Shown: positions 34,901 to 43,878 of the stretch, piece by piece | Numbering within the stretch: position 1 is the first letter of the stretch | Layout of the letters: each line of letters opens with the position of its first letter | Assembly (NCBI RefSeq): GCF_008042045.1 | Contig: NZ_RDBP01000012.1 | Coordinates: 2,965,245-3,009,357, forward strand | Direction of reading: 5' to 3' | From: Streptomyces sp. T39 | Lineage (GTDB): Bacteria > Actinomycetota > Actinomycetes > Streptomycetales > Streptomycetaceae | Length of the DNA stretch: 44,113 nt | Notes under the pieces: model-generated | Told to the model about the DNA's origin: nothing | Databases searched by the model: none | Seen by the model: only the letters and a program-made list of their open reading frames with translations | Position numbers and translations under genes: made by a program

Positions 34901-35847
34901 ACGACCACGATGTGCGGCTGGTCGAGGAGCGGGTGGTTGCCGCCCTGGAAGCGGGGCCGGCCCTCGAGCCGGGTGGCGAGCATGTCCTGGAGGTCGCGCG
35001 GGTCCGTGGTGATCAGGCGGCGGGAGCCCGCGCCGTCGCCGGGCCCGGTGTCCTGGACGTGCGGGAGCCACTTGGCCCACTCCCACCCCGGCGCCGCGGA
35101 CGGGGCCGTGGCCACGGCGACGACCAGGTCCTCGGGGGAGTGCAGCGCCGCCAGCGACCCGACCATGGCACGGGTCGCCGACCGGGCGGACTCGGCGTCC
35201 CCGGTGACGGTCAGGTGGTAGAACGCCCGCAGCGACACCGCCATCGGCAGACCGTCCACGGTGCCGTGCGCGTTCAGGAACTGCTGCATCGCCCCCGCGG
35301 TGAGCGGCTCCAGCTCGTCGACGGGCGCGGTGTCGGGCTCGATGAGCGGGGTGGCGAGCTGCTGGCTGCCCAGTCCGATGCGCACCTGCGCGAAGTCGAC
35401 GTCGGCCACGCGCCGCTCCCAGACCCGGCTGCCCTCGGCGACGAGCGCCCACAGCTGTTCGGGGGAGGGGTGCAGATAGAACTGCGCGTCACGCTGGAGG
35501 TGCGCCGTCCGCAGCACCGAACGGCGGGTCTGCGTCAGATACTTCAGATAGTCGCGCCGCATGTCGGCGAGCTGTCCCTGGGTGCCGCGCCGGTAGCGGA
35601 CGAGCATGGCGATGGCCATGGCGACCGTGGACGCGATCATCACCATGCCCATGATCCGCATGATGGGGTTCGGCGTCATGAAGAAGAAGACGACCGAACC
35701 GCCCATGCCGAGCATCGGCAGGAGCTGCATCAGAGCGCCCTCCTGCTGTCCGCGGGGCAGCTCGGGCGGTGGTTGCAGCTGCACCTGCTCGCCGGGCACT
35801 TCGGACGGCAGGGCCCGTGGTGGGCGCTTGACGACGATCTGACTCAC
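31873..35847 (-). CDS. eccC: Type VII secretion motor ATPase EccC
   Basis: A 1324-residue fused EccCa/EccCb-type FtsK/SpoIIIE ATPase that selects and drives T7SS cargo. GTG 35847 follows GGTGAG. Two membrane helices lie at about 39-57 and 62-84, then a DUF-type stalk and three ATPase domains with Walker A GATGSGKS (473-480), GGPQSGKS (Lys838) and GESESGKS (Lys1126). The first domain also has VLVIDEFSELL as Walker B, so all three P-loops look intact. It ends TDYAS, and its stop overlaps the truncated hydrolase gene. It is divergent from eccD; the 217-base gap holds promoter-like -10 elements for both. Confidence 0.96.
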   Translation of the reverse strand: MSQIVVKRPPRALPSEVPGEQVQLQPPPELPRGQQEGALMQLLPMLGMGGSVVFFFMTPNPIMRIMGMVMIASTVAMAIAMLVRYRRGTQGQLADMRRDYLKYLTQTRRSVLRTAHLQRDAQFYLHPSPEQLWALVAEGSRVWERRVADVDFAQVRIGLGSQQLATPLIEPDTAPVDELEPLTAGAMQQFLNAHGTVDGLPMAVSLRAFYHLTVTGDAESARSATRAMVGSLAALHSPEDLVVAVATAPSAAPGWEWAKWLPHVQDTGPGDGAGSRRLITTDPRDLQDMLATRLEGRPRFQGGNHPLLDQPHIVVVLDGQSVPPASALAAPEGLQGVTIIEVVPGEHTGPRGGLSVTVHPDSLQLESGHGLVYDGSPDRLGLEAAEALARQLAPLRIGSGGDDDEPLLANLDFTDLLNLGDAASVDVARTWRPRSQSERLRVPIGVGEDGSPVMLDLKEAAQEGMGPHGLCVGATGSGKSELLRTLVLGLAVTHSSETLNFVLADFKGGATFAGMSQMPHVAAVITNLADDLTLVDRMGDSIRGELNRRQEMLRDAGNYANIHDYEKARAAGAPLQPIPSLVLVIDEFSELLTAMPDFIEMFVQIGRIGRSLGVHLLLASQRLEEGRLRGLETYLSYRIGLRTFSAAESRAAIGVPDAYTLPNVPGSGFLKYGTDEMVRFKAAYVSGVYRTNQHAAVPGGPLPVDRRPVAFTAAPVPVRYIEPAAQPRVPDARAPEDDALADSVLDVIVRRLEGRGAEAHQVWLPPLDNPPPLDEILPGLAGVEGRGLTQPGFEGAGKLVVPLGVVDKPFEQRRDVLYRDFSGAAGHLQIIGGPQSGKSTLLRTLISAFALTHTPQEVQFYGLDFGGGGMSSIAGLPHVGGIASRLDPERVRRTVAEVYGILSRREEYFRSAGIDSINTYRRLRTRGEISVTDQPWGDVFLVIDGWGNFRNDYEGLESAVVDMAVRGLGYGIHVVLTASRSMDVRSNIKDQLLNRLELRLGDTMDSEVDRKLAVNVPQGVPGRGLVPEKLHFMASVPRIDSIQSDSDLAEATAAMVQEISRHWTGPTAPKVRLLPREFPAQQLPAGFAEPRRGVAFAIDENNLEPVFVDFERDPFFLVFGESESGKSNLLRLLIKQITERYDGNSAKFFVIDNRRALLDVTPASHLAEYVPMSNNMDHHVDALAELMQRRAPSAEVTAQQLRDRSWWQGPDVYVVVDDYDLVSTSSGNPLAKLTEMLPFARDVGVRFVIARSSAGASRAGYEAFMQRMMELGAQGVLLSGDPTEGDVLGGVRMRPMPPGRGIFISRQRGNPLVQTGLVPTDYAS

Positions 35848-35923
35848 AGCTCACCAATTCCCTTGGCGGAGGGAAACTTCCTATCGGCGCCCCCGTGGCG
35901 ACGGGCTCCCTCCGCGGTCAGGG

Positions 35924-35962
35924 ATCCTACTTGCGTCAGGTGTGACGGGTGGGCGGTAGGGT
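35924..35962. promoter_or_regulatory. Divergent eccC/eccD promoter region
   Basis: A perfect TAGGAT (35929-35924, minus strand) lies 77 bases before eccC, and TAGGGT (35957-35962, plus strand) lies 23 bases before the small ORF preceding eccD. Neither has a convincing -35 at standard spacing; TTGCGT at 35931-35936 is 20 bases from the plus -10. Confidence 0.35.
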
Positions 35963-35984
35963 GGCGCGACGGATTTGCGCAGCC

Positions 35985-36068
35985 ATGAACTACCGCAAAA
36001 AAAGGGTCATTCGGAGCGCATTGTCAGGCCAGCCGGCCAGGATCACCACGAGGGGAAGCAACAGGTGA
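35985..36068 (+). CDS. 27-residue upstream ORF coupled to eccD
   Basis: ATG 35985 opens a 27-codon basic frame (starting MNYRKKRVIRSALSGQPARI) whose TGA overlaps the eccD GTG (GTGA). There is no clear ribosome site, and its start lies about 16 bases past a possible transcription start. It contains a run of seven A (35997-36003), rare in this DNA; a -1 slip there would enter the open eccD frame. It may be a leader peptide, or chance. Confidence 0.3.
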   Translation: MNYRKKRVIRSALSGQPARITTRGSNR

Positions 36069-37573
36069 GTATGACGGCCCCAGCCACGACCGGCGGACCC
36101 GGCCGGTCCGCCCCCGCGACCGTGTCCGGCGGCGGCACGGGATTCTGCCGGGTGACGGTGGTGGCACCCGACGGCCGCGTCGACGTCGCGCTGCCGGAGG
36201 ACATCGCCGTCGCCGATCTGTACCCGGAGATCCTGCGGCTGTCCGGCCAGACCCCCGAGCCGGGCGCCCCCGTCGGCTACCACCTGGTGCGCCGCGACGG
36301 CACCGTGCTCGACGGCGGCCTCTCCCTGTCCGCGCAGCGCATCCTCGACGGCGAGCTGCTCTCGCTGCGCCCCTTCGCCGACTCGCTGCCGCCCGCCGTC
36401 TTCGACGACGTGTCCGACGCGGTCGCCTCCGCCGTGGCCAAGGACCGCACCCTGTGGAGCGACGCGCTGATGCGCGGCGCCGGCCTGGTCGGCGGCTCGG
36501 TCCTGATGGTGCTGCTCTCCTTCGTGCTGTGGTCGGCGGACCCCCGCCACGACATGCACGGGCTGCCCGGCATCCTCGCCGCCGTCACCGCCGTGCTGCT
36601 GCTCGCCCTCGCCGGCGTGCGCGTGCGGGTCTACGACGACCGCGGTTCCGCCGTCGCCCTCGGCATCGGTGCGATGGCGAACGCCGGGGTCGCGGGCGCC
36701 GGTCTGCTGCCGCTCGGCCAGGGCGAGGGCATCGGCAAGCTCCAGTTCCTGCTCGCCTGCGCGGCCGTCCTGCTGTGCTCGGTGATCCTCACCATCCTGG
36801 CCCCGGCCGGCGACGGCCCCTTCGTCGCCTTCGTCTTCGCCTCCGCGATCGGTCTGCTGGTCACCTTCGTCGCCATCCTGACCGAGCTGCGGCCCTCCGA
36901 GACGGCGGCCGTCTGCGCCCCGCTCGCCGTCGGCCTGCTCGCGTTCCTGCCCGGGCTGTCGACCCGTTTCGCCCGCCTGCCGATCGGATTCGAGCCGCCC
37001 CGCACCGGCACCGGCGGCTACGGCACCGATCCCGAGCAGCAGCAGGGCCCGGTGGACGCCGTCCGCATCGCCGCGCAGGCCCGCCGCGGTCACGAGCTGC
37101 TCGTCGGCCTCGTCGGCGGCTGCGCCCTGGTCGCCGTCGGCGCCTCGGCCGTGCTCGGCTTCTCCGACAGCATCTGGGGCCAGCTCCTCGCCCTCGCGAC
37201 GGGCGTCGCCATGCTGATGCGAGCCCATCTCTTCCGCTACACCGCGCAGGTCGGCTGCGCACTCGCCGCCGGGCTGGGCGCGCTGGTGCTCCTCGGGCTC
37301 GGCCTGTGCCTCAACCCGCCGGTGGAGATGATCCAGGCCGCGTTCAAGGGCGACGGCACCGCGCTGGACATCCGCACCGTCTGGCTGTCCGCCGCCATCG
37401 CCGGCGTCGCCGCGGTCATCACCGCGATCGGCCTGGTCGTGCCCCGCAAGGGAGTCACCCCCTTCTGGGGCCGCTTCCTGGAGGTGGCGGAGACGTTCGT
37501 GCTGCTCACGCTGGTGCCGCTGACGCTCGCGGTCTTCGACGTCTACCACTCCATCCGTGCGCTGACCTCCTGA
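36065..37573 (+). CDS. eccD: Type VII secretion channel protein EccD
   Basis: A 502-residue EccD. An N-terminal ubiquitin-like (YukD) domain at about 27-105 ([20 protein letters not shown]) is followed by a cytoplasmic linker. Eleven membrane helices then follow, from [19 protein letters not shown] to [20 protein letters not shown]. EccD forms the membrane vestibule of the ESX complex. GTG 36065 has GAGGGG upstream; ATG 36071 is also possible. The frame stays open back to 35975, which matters for the frameshift idea noted for the upstream ORF. It is the only plus-strand T7SS gene on this side of eccC and lies directly before rpsO. Confidence 0.93.
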   Translation: MSMTAPATTGGPGRSAPATVSGGGTGFCRVTVVAPDGRVDVALPEDIAVADLYPEILRLSGQTPEPGAPVGYHLVRRDGTVLDGGLSLSAQRILDGELLSLRPFADSLPPAVFDDVSDAVASAVAKDRTLWSDALMRGAGLVGGSVLMVLLSFVLWSADPRHDMHGLPGILAAVTAVLLLALAGVRVRVYDDRGSAVALGIGAMANAGVAGAGLLPLGQGEGIGKLQFLLACAAVLLCSVILTILAPAGDGPFVAFVFASAIGLLVTFVAILTELRPSETAAVCAPLAVGLLAFLPGLSTRFARLPIGFEPPRTGTGGYGTDPEQQQGPVDAVRIAAQARRGHELLVGLVGGCALVAVGASAVLGFSDSIWGQLLALATGVAMLMRAHLFRYTAQVGCALAAGLGALVLLGLGLCLNPPVEMIQAAFKGDGTALDIRTVWLSAAIAGVAAVITAIGLVVPRKGVTPFWGRFLEVAETFVLLTLVPLTLAVFDVYHSIRALTS

Positions 37574-37589
37574 TCCGGGCTGGTACGCT
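37562..37589 (+). promoter_or_regulatory. Possible rpsO promoter
   Basis: CTGACC (37562-37567), 16 bases, TACGCT (37584-37589), overlapping the end of eccD. It leaves a leader of about 145 bases before rpsO. Confidence 0.35.
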
Positions 37590-37739
37590 GTACGACGGCC
37601 GTTTGTGTACGCGATCTCCGGAAGCTCCGCGCCTCTGGGATCCGCGCCCATCGGACCTTCGCCTCCGAGTCACGGAAGCTCCCCTGAGACCAAGACCAGG
37701 GGCACTCGCGGGCGCATCGAACACCATGAGGAGTACCGC

Positions 37740-38030
37740 GTGTCTCTCGACGCCGCTACGAAGAAGCAGATCATCGGCGAGTTCGGCACCAAGGAGGGCG
37801 ACACCGGCTCCCCCGAGGTCCAGGTCGCGATGCTCTCCCGCCGCATCTCGGACCTGACCGAGCACCTCAAGACGCACAAGCACGACCACCACTCCCGCCG
37901 TGGTCTGCTGATCCTGGTCGGCCAGCGCCGCCGCCTGCTGCAGTACCTGGCCAAGAAGGACATCCAGCGCTTCCGTACGCTGGTCGACCGCCTCGGCATC
38001 CGCCGCGGTGCGGCCGGCGGCGCCAAGTAG
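37740..38030 (+). CDS. rpsO: 30S ribosomal protein S15
   Basis: A 96-residue S15, a primary binder of 16S rRNA in the central domain. GTG 37740 follows GAGGAG. Motifs are [40 protein letters not shown] and [20 protein letters not shown]. It has a short extra tail (RRGAAGGAK) compared with many bacteria. It precedes pnp as in most bacteria; a good intrinsic terminator separates the two. Confidence 0.97.
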   Translation: MSLDAATKKQIIGEFGTKEGDTGSPEVQVAMLSRRISDLTEHLKTHKHDHHSRRGLLILVGQRRRLLQYLAKKDIQRFRTLVDRLGIRRGAAGGAK

Positions 38031-38041
38031 CTCGCACGCAG

Positions 38042-38073
38042 GGGAGCGGTTCCCGACGGGGACCGCTCCCTTT
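38042..38073 (+). terminator. rpsO terminator / rpsO-pnp processing hairpin
   Basis: GGGAGCGGT (42-50) and ACCGCTCCC (62-70) of the 38,000s pair. With the inner TCCC/GGGG this gives a 13-pair stem (one G-U) around GAC, followed by TTT. In other bacteria the hairpin between rpsO and pnp is an RNase III site that controls pnp, and the same may hold here. The rest of the 281-base gap holds the pnp leader. Confidence 0.75.
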
Positions 38074-38311
38074 GCCGTACATGCGTCTGTGCGTGCGCGA
38101 CGTACGGCACGGCAATTAGTCTGGTCACACAACGCACCATTCGACGCGCGAGAAGACGCCTGATCGCCGCCGGTCCTCGGTAGTGGCCCCCGGACGACAA
38201 CGACCCGGGTGCTTCGATCGAAGACCGGCCCGCACCCAAGGCGCTTCTCCCGCAGACGGTCCGCCGCCACACGGGCGGCGGACGAAAAGACGAACGTAGG
38301 AGACATCGCTA

Positions 38312-40525
38312 GTGGAGAACGAGACCCACTACGCCGAGGCCGTCATCGACAACGGCACCTTCGGCACCCGCACCATCCGCTTCGAGACGGGCCGCCTGGC
38401 CAAGCAGGCCGCCGGCTCCGCCGTCGCGTACCTGGACGACGACACGATGGTCCTCTCGGCCACCACCGCGTCCAAGAAGCCCAAGGACCAGCTCGACTTC
38501 TTCCCCCTGACGGTGGACGTCGAGGAGCGGATGTACGCGGCCGGCAAGATCCCCGGCTCCTTCTTCCGCCGGGAGGGCCGCCCCTCCGAGGACGCGATCC
38601 TCACCTGTCGGCTGATCGACCGGCCGCTGCGCCCCTCCTTCAAGAAGGGCCTGCGCAACGAGATCCAGATCGTCGAGACGATCATGGCGCTCAACCCCGA
38701 CCACCTGTACGACGTGGTCGCGATCAACGCCGCCTCCTGCTCCACGCAGCTGGCCGGCCTGCCCTTCTCCGGCCCCATCGGCGGCACCCGTGTCGCACTG
38801 ATCAAGGGCCAGTGGGTCGCCTTCCCGACGCACACCGAGCTCGAGGACGCCGTCTTCGACATGGTCGTCGCCGGTCGCGTCCTGGAGGACGGCGACGTCG
38901 CGATCATGATGGTCGAGGCCGAGGCCACCGAGAAGACGATCGAGCTCGTCAAGGGCGGCGCCGAGGCGCCGACCGAGGAGGTCGTCGCCGCCGGTCTCGA
39001 GGCCGCGAAGCCGTTCATCAAGGTCCTGTGCAAGGCCCAGTCGGACCTCGCCGCCAAGGCCGCCAAGCCCACCGGCGAGTTCCCGGTCTTCCTCGACTAC
39101 CAGGACGACGTCCTGGAGGCGCTCACCGCCGCGGTCAGGAGCGAGCTCGCCCAGGCGCTCACCATCGCCGGCAAGCAGGAGCGCGAGGCCGAGCTGGACC
39201 GCGTCAAGGAGCTCGCCGCCGAGAAGCTCCTCCCGGCCTTCGAGGGCCGCGAGAAGGAGATCTCCGGCGCCTACCGCGCGCTGACCAAGAAGCTGGTCCG
39301 CGAGCGGATCATCAAGGACAAGGTCCGCATCGACGGCCGCGGCATCACGGACATCCGTACGCTCGCCGCCGAGGTCGAGGCCATCCCGCGCGTGCACGGC
39401 TCGGCGCTCTTCGAGCGTGGCGAGACCCAGATCCTGGGCGTCACCACCCTCAACATGCTCCGCATGGAGCAGCAGCTGGACACCCTCTCCCCGGTGACCC
39501 GCAAGCGCTACATGCACAACTACAACTTCCCGCCGTACTCCGTCGGCGAGACCGGCCGCGTGGGCTCGCCCAAGCGCCGCGAGATCGGCCACGGTGCGCT
39601 CGCCGAGCGCGCCATCGTGCCGGTGCTGCCGACGCGCGAGGAGTTCCCCTACGCGATCCGCCAGGTGTCCGAGGCCCTCGGCTCCAACGGCTCGACGTCC
39701 ATGGGTTCGGTCTGCGCCTCCACCATGTCGCTGCTGAACGCCGGTGTGCCGCTGAAGGCCCCCGTCGCCGGTATCGCCATGGGTCTGATCTCCGAGGAGA
39801 TCGAGGGCAAGACCCACTACGTCGCCCTCACCGACATCCTCGGTGCGGAGGACGCCTTCGGCGACATGGACTTCAAGGTCGCCGGTACGAAGACCTTCGT
39901 CACCGCGCTCCAGCTCGACACCAAGCTCGACGGCATCCCCGCCTCGGTCCTGGCCGCCGCGCTGAAGCAGGCCCGCGACGCCCGCCTCCACATCCTCGAC
40001 GTGATGAACGAGGCCATCGACGTCCCGGACGAGATGTCCCCCAACGCCCCGCGGATCATCACCGTCAAGATCCCCGTGGACAAGATCGGCGAGGTCATCG
40101 GCCCCAAGGGCAAGATGATCAACCAGATCCAGGAGGACACCGGCGCCGACATCACGATCGAGGACGACGGCACCATCTACATCGGTGCCGCCCAGGGCTC
40201 GCAGGCCGAGGCCGCCCGCGCCACGATCAACGGCATCGCCAACCCGACCATGCCGGAGGTCGGCGAGCGCTACCTGGGCACCGTCGTGAAGACGACGACC
40301 TTCGGTGCGTTCGTCTCCCTGATGCCCGGCAAGGACGGTCTGCTGCACATCTCGCAGATCCGCAAGCTCGCCGGCGGCAAGCGCGTGGAGAACGTCGAGG
40401 ACGTGCTCGCCGTGGGCGCCAAGGTCCAGGTCGAGATCGCCGAGATCGACTCCCGTGGCAAGCTCTCCCTGATCCCCGTGGTCGAGGGCGAAGAGGGCGA
40501 CGAGAAGGACGACACCGACAAGTGA
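38312..40525 (+). CDS. pnp: Polyribonucleotide nucleotidyltransferase (PNPase)
   Basis: A 737-residue PNPase that degrades RNA phosphorolytically and adds 3' tails; in Streptomyces the enzyme has also been described as guanosine pentaphosphate synthetase I. GTG 38312 follows GTAGGAGA. Two RNase PH domains flank a helical domain; the second contains the active region with [20 protein letters not shown]. The KH domain ([19 protein letters not shown]) and S1 domain ([20 protein letters not shown]) follow. The end is acidic. The stop overlaps the protease start by GTGA. Confidence 0.97.
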   Translation: MENETHYAEAVIDNGTFGTRTIRFETGRLAKQAAGSAVAYLDDDTMVLSATTASKKPKDQLDFFPLTVDVEERMYAAGKIPGSFFRREGRPSEDAILTCRLIDRPLRPSFKKGLRNEIQIVETIMALNPDHLYDVVAINAASCSTQLAGLPFSGPIGGTRVALIKGQWVAFPTHTELEDAVFDMVVAGRVLEDGDVAIMMVEAEATEKTIELVKGGAEAPTEEVVAAGLEAAKPFIKVLCKAQSDLAAKAAKPTGEFPVFLDYQDDVLEALTAAVRSELAQALTIAGKQEREAELDRVKELAAEKLLPAFEGREKEISGAYRALTKKLVRERIIKDKVRIDGRGITDIRTLAAEVEAIPRVHGSALFERGETQILGVTTLNMLRMEQQLDTLSPVTRKRYMHNYNFPPYSVGETGRVGSPKRREIGHGALAERAIVPVLPTREEFPYAIRQVSEALGSNGSTSMGSVCASTMSLLNAGVPLKAPVAGIAMGLISEEIEGKTHYVALTDILGAEDAFGDMDFKVAGTKTFVTALQLDTKLDGIPASVLAAALKQARDARLHILDVMNEAIDVPDEMSPNAPRIITVKIPVDKIGEVIGPKGKMINQIQEDTGADITIEDDGTIYIGAAQGSQAEAARATINGIANPTMPEVGERYLGTVVKTTTFGAFVSLMPGKDGLLHISQIRKLAGGKRVENVEDVLAVGAKVQVEIAEIDSRGKLSLIPVVEGEEGDEKDDTDK

Positions 40526-41901
40526 CGTCCCGTAGTCCGCAGGCGACGGCCCGCACCTCCTCGGAGGCGCGGGCCGTCGCCCGTACCCAAACACTCCTCA
40601 AGGGCAAGGACGGCATCGGCACCGTCCGCCGCACGGTGCTGCCCGGCGGTCTGCGCGTCGTCACCGAGACACTGCCCTCGGTGCGCTCCGCGACCTTCGG
40701 CATCTGGGCGCACGTCGGCTCCCGCGACGAGACACCCTCCCTCGGCGGCGCCACCCACTACCTCGAACACCTGCTGTTCAAGGGCACCCGCAGCCGCTCC
40801 GCCCTCGACATCTCCTCGGCGATCGACGCCGTCGGCGGCGAGATGAACGCGTTCACGGCCAAGGAGTACACGTGCTACTACGCACGTGTGCTCGACACGG
40901 ACCTGCCGCTCGCCATCGACGTGGTGTGCGACATGCTCACCGGGTCGCTGATCCTCCAGGAGGACGTGGACGCCGAGCGCGGCGTCATCCTCGAGGAGAT
41001 CGCGATGACCGAGGACGACCCGGGCGACTGCGTGCACGACCTGTTCGCGCACACCATGTACGGGGACTCCCCGCTGGGCCGCCCGGTCCTCGGCACCGTC
41101 GACACGGTGAACGCCCTGACCGCCGACCGCATCCGCCGCTTCTACAGGAAGCACTACGACCCCACCCACCTGGTGGTCGCCGCCGCGGGCAACGTGGACC
41201 ACGCCACGGTCGTGCGCCAGGTCCGCCGCGCCTTCGAGCGCGCCGGCGCGCTCGACCGCACGGACGCCGTGCCCATCGCCCCCCGCGACGGGAGCCGGGC
41301 CCTGCGCACCGCCGGCCGGGTGGAGCACCTGAACCGCAGGACCGAGCAGGCGCACGTCGTCCTCGGCATGCCCGGCCTCGCCCGCACCGACGAGCGGCGC
41401 TGGGCCCTCGGCGTGCTCAACACGGCACTTGGCGGGGGCATGTCCTCCCGGCTGTTCCAGGAGGTCCGGGAGAAGCGCGGTCTCGCCTACAGCGTGTACT
41501 CGTACACCTCGGGCTTCGCCGACACCGGCCTCTTCGGGGTCTACGCCGGCTGCCGGCCCAGCCAGGTCCACGACGTGCTGAAGATCTGCCGCGGCGAACT
41601 GGACCGGGTGGCCTCGGAGGGGCTGTCGGACGAGGAGATCGGCCGGGCGATCGGCCAGCTCTCCGGCTCGACGGTCCTCGGCCTCGAGGACACCGGCGCG
41701 CTCATGAACCGCATCGGCAAGAGCGAGCTGTGCTGGGGCACCCAGATGTCGGTGGACGAGATGCTCGCCCGGATATCCGCCGTCACGCCCGACGAGGTGC
41801 GCGCGGTGGCCGGGGACGTGCTGGGGCAGCGCCCGTCGCTGTCGGTCATCGGCCCCCTGAAGGACAAGCAGGCCGACCGCCTGCACGAAGCGGTCTCCTA
41901 A
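40522..41901 (+). CDS. M16 zinc peptidase (processing-peptidase-like)
   Basis: A 459-residue M16B protease. GTG 40522 overlaps the pnp stop. The inverted zinc motif HYLEH (79-83) holds the two His and the Glu, and the distal zinc Glu lies in [25 protein letters not shown] and the second-half motif [20 protein letters not shown] are also typical. There is no signal peptide, so it is cytoplasmic. It is the usual neighbour of pnp and dapB in actinobacteria. A 13-bp hairpin with an inner stem falls inside its first 20 codons. Confidence 0.94.
   Translation: MTSRSPQATARTSSEARAVARTQTLLKGKDGIGTVRRTVLPGGLRVVTETLPSVRSATFGIWAHVGSRDETPSLGGATHYLEHLLFKGTRSRSALDISSAIDAVGGEMNAFTAKEYTCYYARVLDTDLPLAIDVVCDMLTGSLILQEDVDAERGVILEEIAMTEDDPGDCVHDLFAHTMYGDSPLGRPVLGTVDTVNALTADRIRRFYRKHYDPTHLVVAAAGNVDHATVVRQVRRAFERAGALDRTDAVPIAPRDGSRALRTAGRVEHLNRRTEQAHVVLGMPGLARTDERRWALGVLNTALGGGMSSRLFQEVREKRGLAYSVYSYTSGFADTGLFGVYAGCRPSQVHDVLKICRGELDRVASEGLSDEEIGRAIGQLSGSTVLGLEDTGALMNRIGKSELCWGTQMSVDEMLARISAVTPDEVRAVAGDVLGQRPSLSVIGPLKDKQADRLHEAVS
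40542..40581 (+). terminator. Hairpin inside the 5' end of the protease gene
   Basis: GGCGACGGCCCGC (40542-40554) and its exact reverse complement (40569-40581), with inner CCTC/GAGG, form a 17-pair structure 17 bases past the pnp stop. It could serve as a pnp attenuator or 3' end although it is within coding sequence. Confidence 0.5.
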
Positions 41902-41908
41902 CCCGTAA

Positions 41909-42673
<765 letters not shown>

Positions 42674-42684
42674 CCGGTACCTCG

Positions 42685-43137
42685 ATGCGCGCAAAGATCA
42701 CCTACTTCGTCACGGCAGCCGTCCTGGTCGTCTACTTCGTCCTGGCCGGCAGCCGCGGTGTGATGCTCCTGAAGCAGGGCACCGCCCTCACCGCCGTCTT
42801 CGGCGCCGCGGTGCTGATCCTGCCGGTCATCGGTGTCTGGTTCCTGTGGAAGAACACCCGGTTCGTCACCCGCGCCAACCAGCTGGCCGCTGAGCTGGAC
42901 GCGGAGGGCGGACTGCCCGTCGACGAGCTCGTCCGGACCCCGGGAGGCCGGATCGACCGGGACTCCGCGGACGCGGTCTTCGACAGGCGCCGGGCCGAGA
43001 CGGAGGACTCCCCGGACGACTGGCGCTGCTGGTTCCGGCTCGCCGTGGCCTATCACGACGCCCGGGACACGCCGCGGGCCCGCAGGGCGATGCAGCGGGC
43101 GATAGCGCTGCACGACGGCAAGCCGGTCCCCGGCTGA
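42685..43137 (+). CDS. Small membrane protein with TPR-like tail
   Basis: A 150-residue protein with two membrane helices (about 4-22 and 36-54). A soluble region follows whose end (WRCWFRLAVAYHDARDTPRARRAMQRAI) looks like one tetratricopeptide unit. It lies 11 bases behind dapB on the same strand and is probably co-transcribed. No function can be assigned. Two hairpins follow its stop. Confidence 0.8.
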   Translation: MRAKITYFVTAAVLVVYFVLAGSRGVMLLKQGTALTAVFGAAVLILPVIGVWFLWKNTRFVTRANQLAAELDAEGGLPVDELVRTPGGRIDRDSADAVFDRRRAETEDSPDDWRCWFRLAVAYHDARDTPRARRAMQRAIALHDGKPVPG

Positions 43138-43141
43138 CCGT

Positions 43142-43160
43142 GCCCGCCGGATCGGCGGGC
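43142..43160 (+). terminator. Short hairpin after the dapB transcript
   Basis: GCCCGCCG and CGGCGGGC form an 8-bp stem with a GAT loop, directly after the stop of the small membrane protein gene. Confidence 0.5.
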
Positions 43161-43179
43161 CGCGGCCACGGCGAGCGGA

Positions 43180-43229
43180 CGAGAGGGACCGGTCCCGGAC
43201 GGTGAGCCGTCCGGGACCGGTCCCTCTCG
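43180..43229. terminator. Bidirectional 23-bp terminator
   Basis: Two exact 23-base complementary arms (43180-43202 and 43207-43229) flank a TGAG loop. It lies between the plus-strand dapB transcript and the converging minus-strand gene. Confidence 0.85.
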
Positions 43230-43247
43230 TGTGTGTGCGGCGGAGCC

Positions 43248-43796
43248 TCAGCCCGCCCGGTACTCGGCGCCCCACGCCTCGACGGTGTCGGCCGCCCGGT
43301 CGAACGCCTCCAGGCGGGACAGGAAATCGGCGTCGTGGTCGGTCATCAGCGGGATCTGCTGACCGCCCTGGGTGACGAGGAGCAGCGCCTGCCCCTGGAC
43401 CGTGCGCGGCAGGCCGAGCCAGCGCACCGGCTGCTGCACCGTGCGCAGCGCGGTGGAGCGCGTCCAGGCGAGGGTCGACGTCGAGAAGAACCCGACCCGC
43501 CGCACGCCGTGCCGGCTCACCCAGGTGCCCATCCGCAGCAGCCGCAGGGCCACCAGGACGAGGAGCGCACCGAGCGCCATGCAGACGGCGGCGCCGGACA
43601 GGGCCCCGGCGAACGCGATGATCATCGAGGCCATCAGCACGAACGACGCGAGCAGCAGCACCAGAGCCGCGGCTCCGACCCGCCACGGCCCCGGGCGGTA
43701 CGGGCGCCGCCAGCGGTCGTGGTCGTCGAAGGGCAGCGCGATGTCGTCCGCTTGCGTGTCGAAAGCACGGTCGGCCGTCAGGAAGGGCAGGGGCAC
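43248..43796 (-). CDS. Membrane protein with PH-like cytoplasmic part
   Basis: A 182-residue protein starting at GTG 43796. A 38-residue N-terminal tail (DDIALPFDDHDRWRRPYRPG) precedes two membrane helices (about 39-60 and 64-86). The C-terminal part (VSRHGVRRVGFFSTSTLAWT, then GQALLLVTQGGQQIPLMTDH) resembles the beta-rich bacterial PH-like domains of small actinobacterial membrane proteins. Function unknown. The middle of the gene is duplicated as a perfect inverted copy at the right edge. Confidence 0.7.
   Translation of the reverse strand: MPLPFLTADRAFDTQADDIALPFDDHDRWRRPYRPGPWRVGAAALVLLLASFVLMASMIIAFAGALSGAAVCMALGALLVLVALRLLRMGTWVSRHGVRRVGFFSTSTLAWTRSTALRTVQQPVRWLGLPRTVQGQALLLVTQGGQQIPLMTDHDADFLSRLEAFDRAADTVEAWGAEYRAG
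43458..43692 (-). repeat. Inverted repeat, left arm (inside the PH-like gene)
   Basis: This 235-base stretch is the exact reverse complement of 43879-44113. I compared all positions and found no mismatch. Confidence 0.97.
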
Positions 43797-43878
43797 GAGC
43801 GATCCTCACTCACCAGCACGCTTGATTCGGCTGTGCCCGGTGAGGCTACCGAGGTGCTCGGTGGGGGACCACCCCTGG
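43797..43878. other. Upstream region of the PH-like gene, between the inverted arms
   Basis: No gene, promoter or RNA recognised in these 82 bases. The remainder to the window edge is the right repeat arm. Confidence 0.5.

Noticed and set aside
31789..35988. Plus-strand open frame of about 1,400 codons opposite eccC
   Set aside because: It is the mirror of eccC in high-GC DNA, with Arg/Val/Gly/Asp/His-rich composition and no domain, while eccC has three intact P-loops on the other strand.
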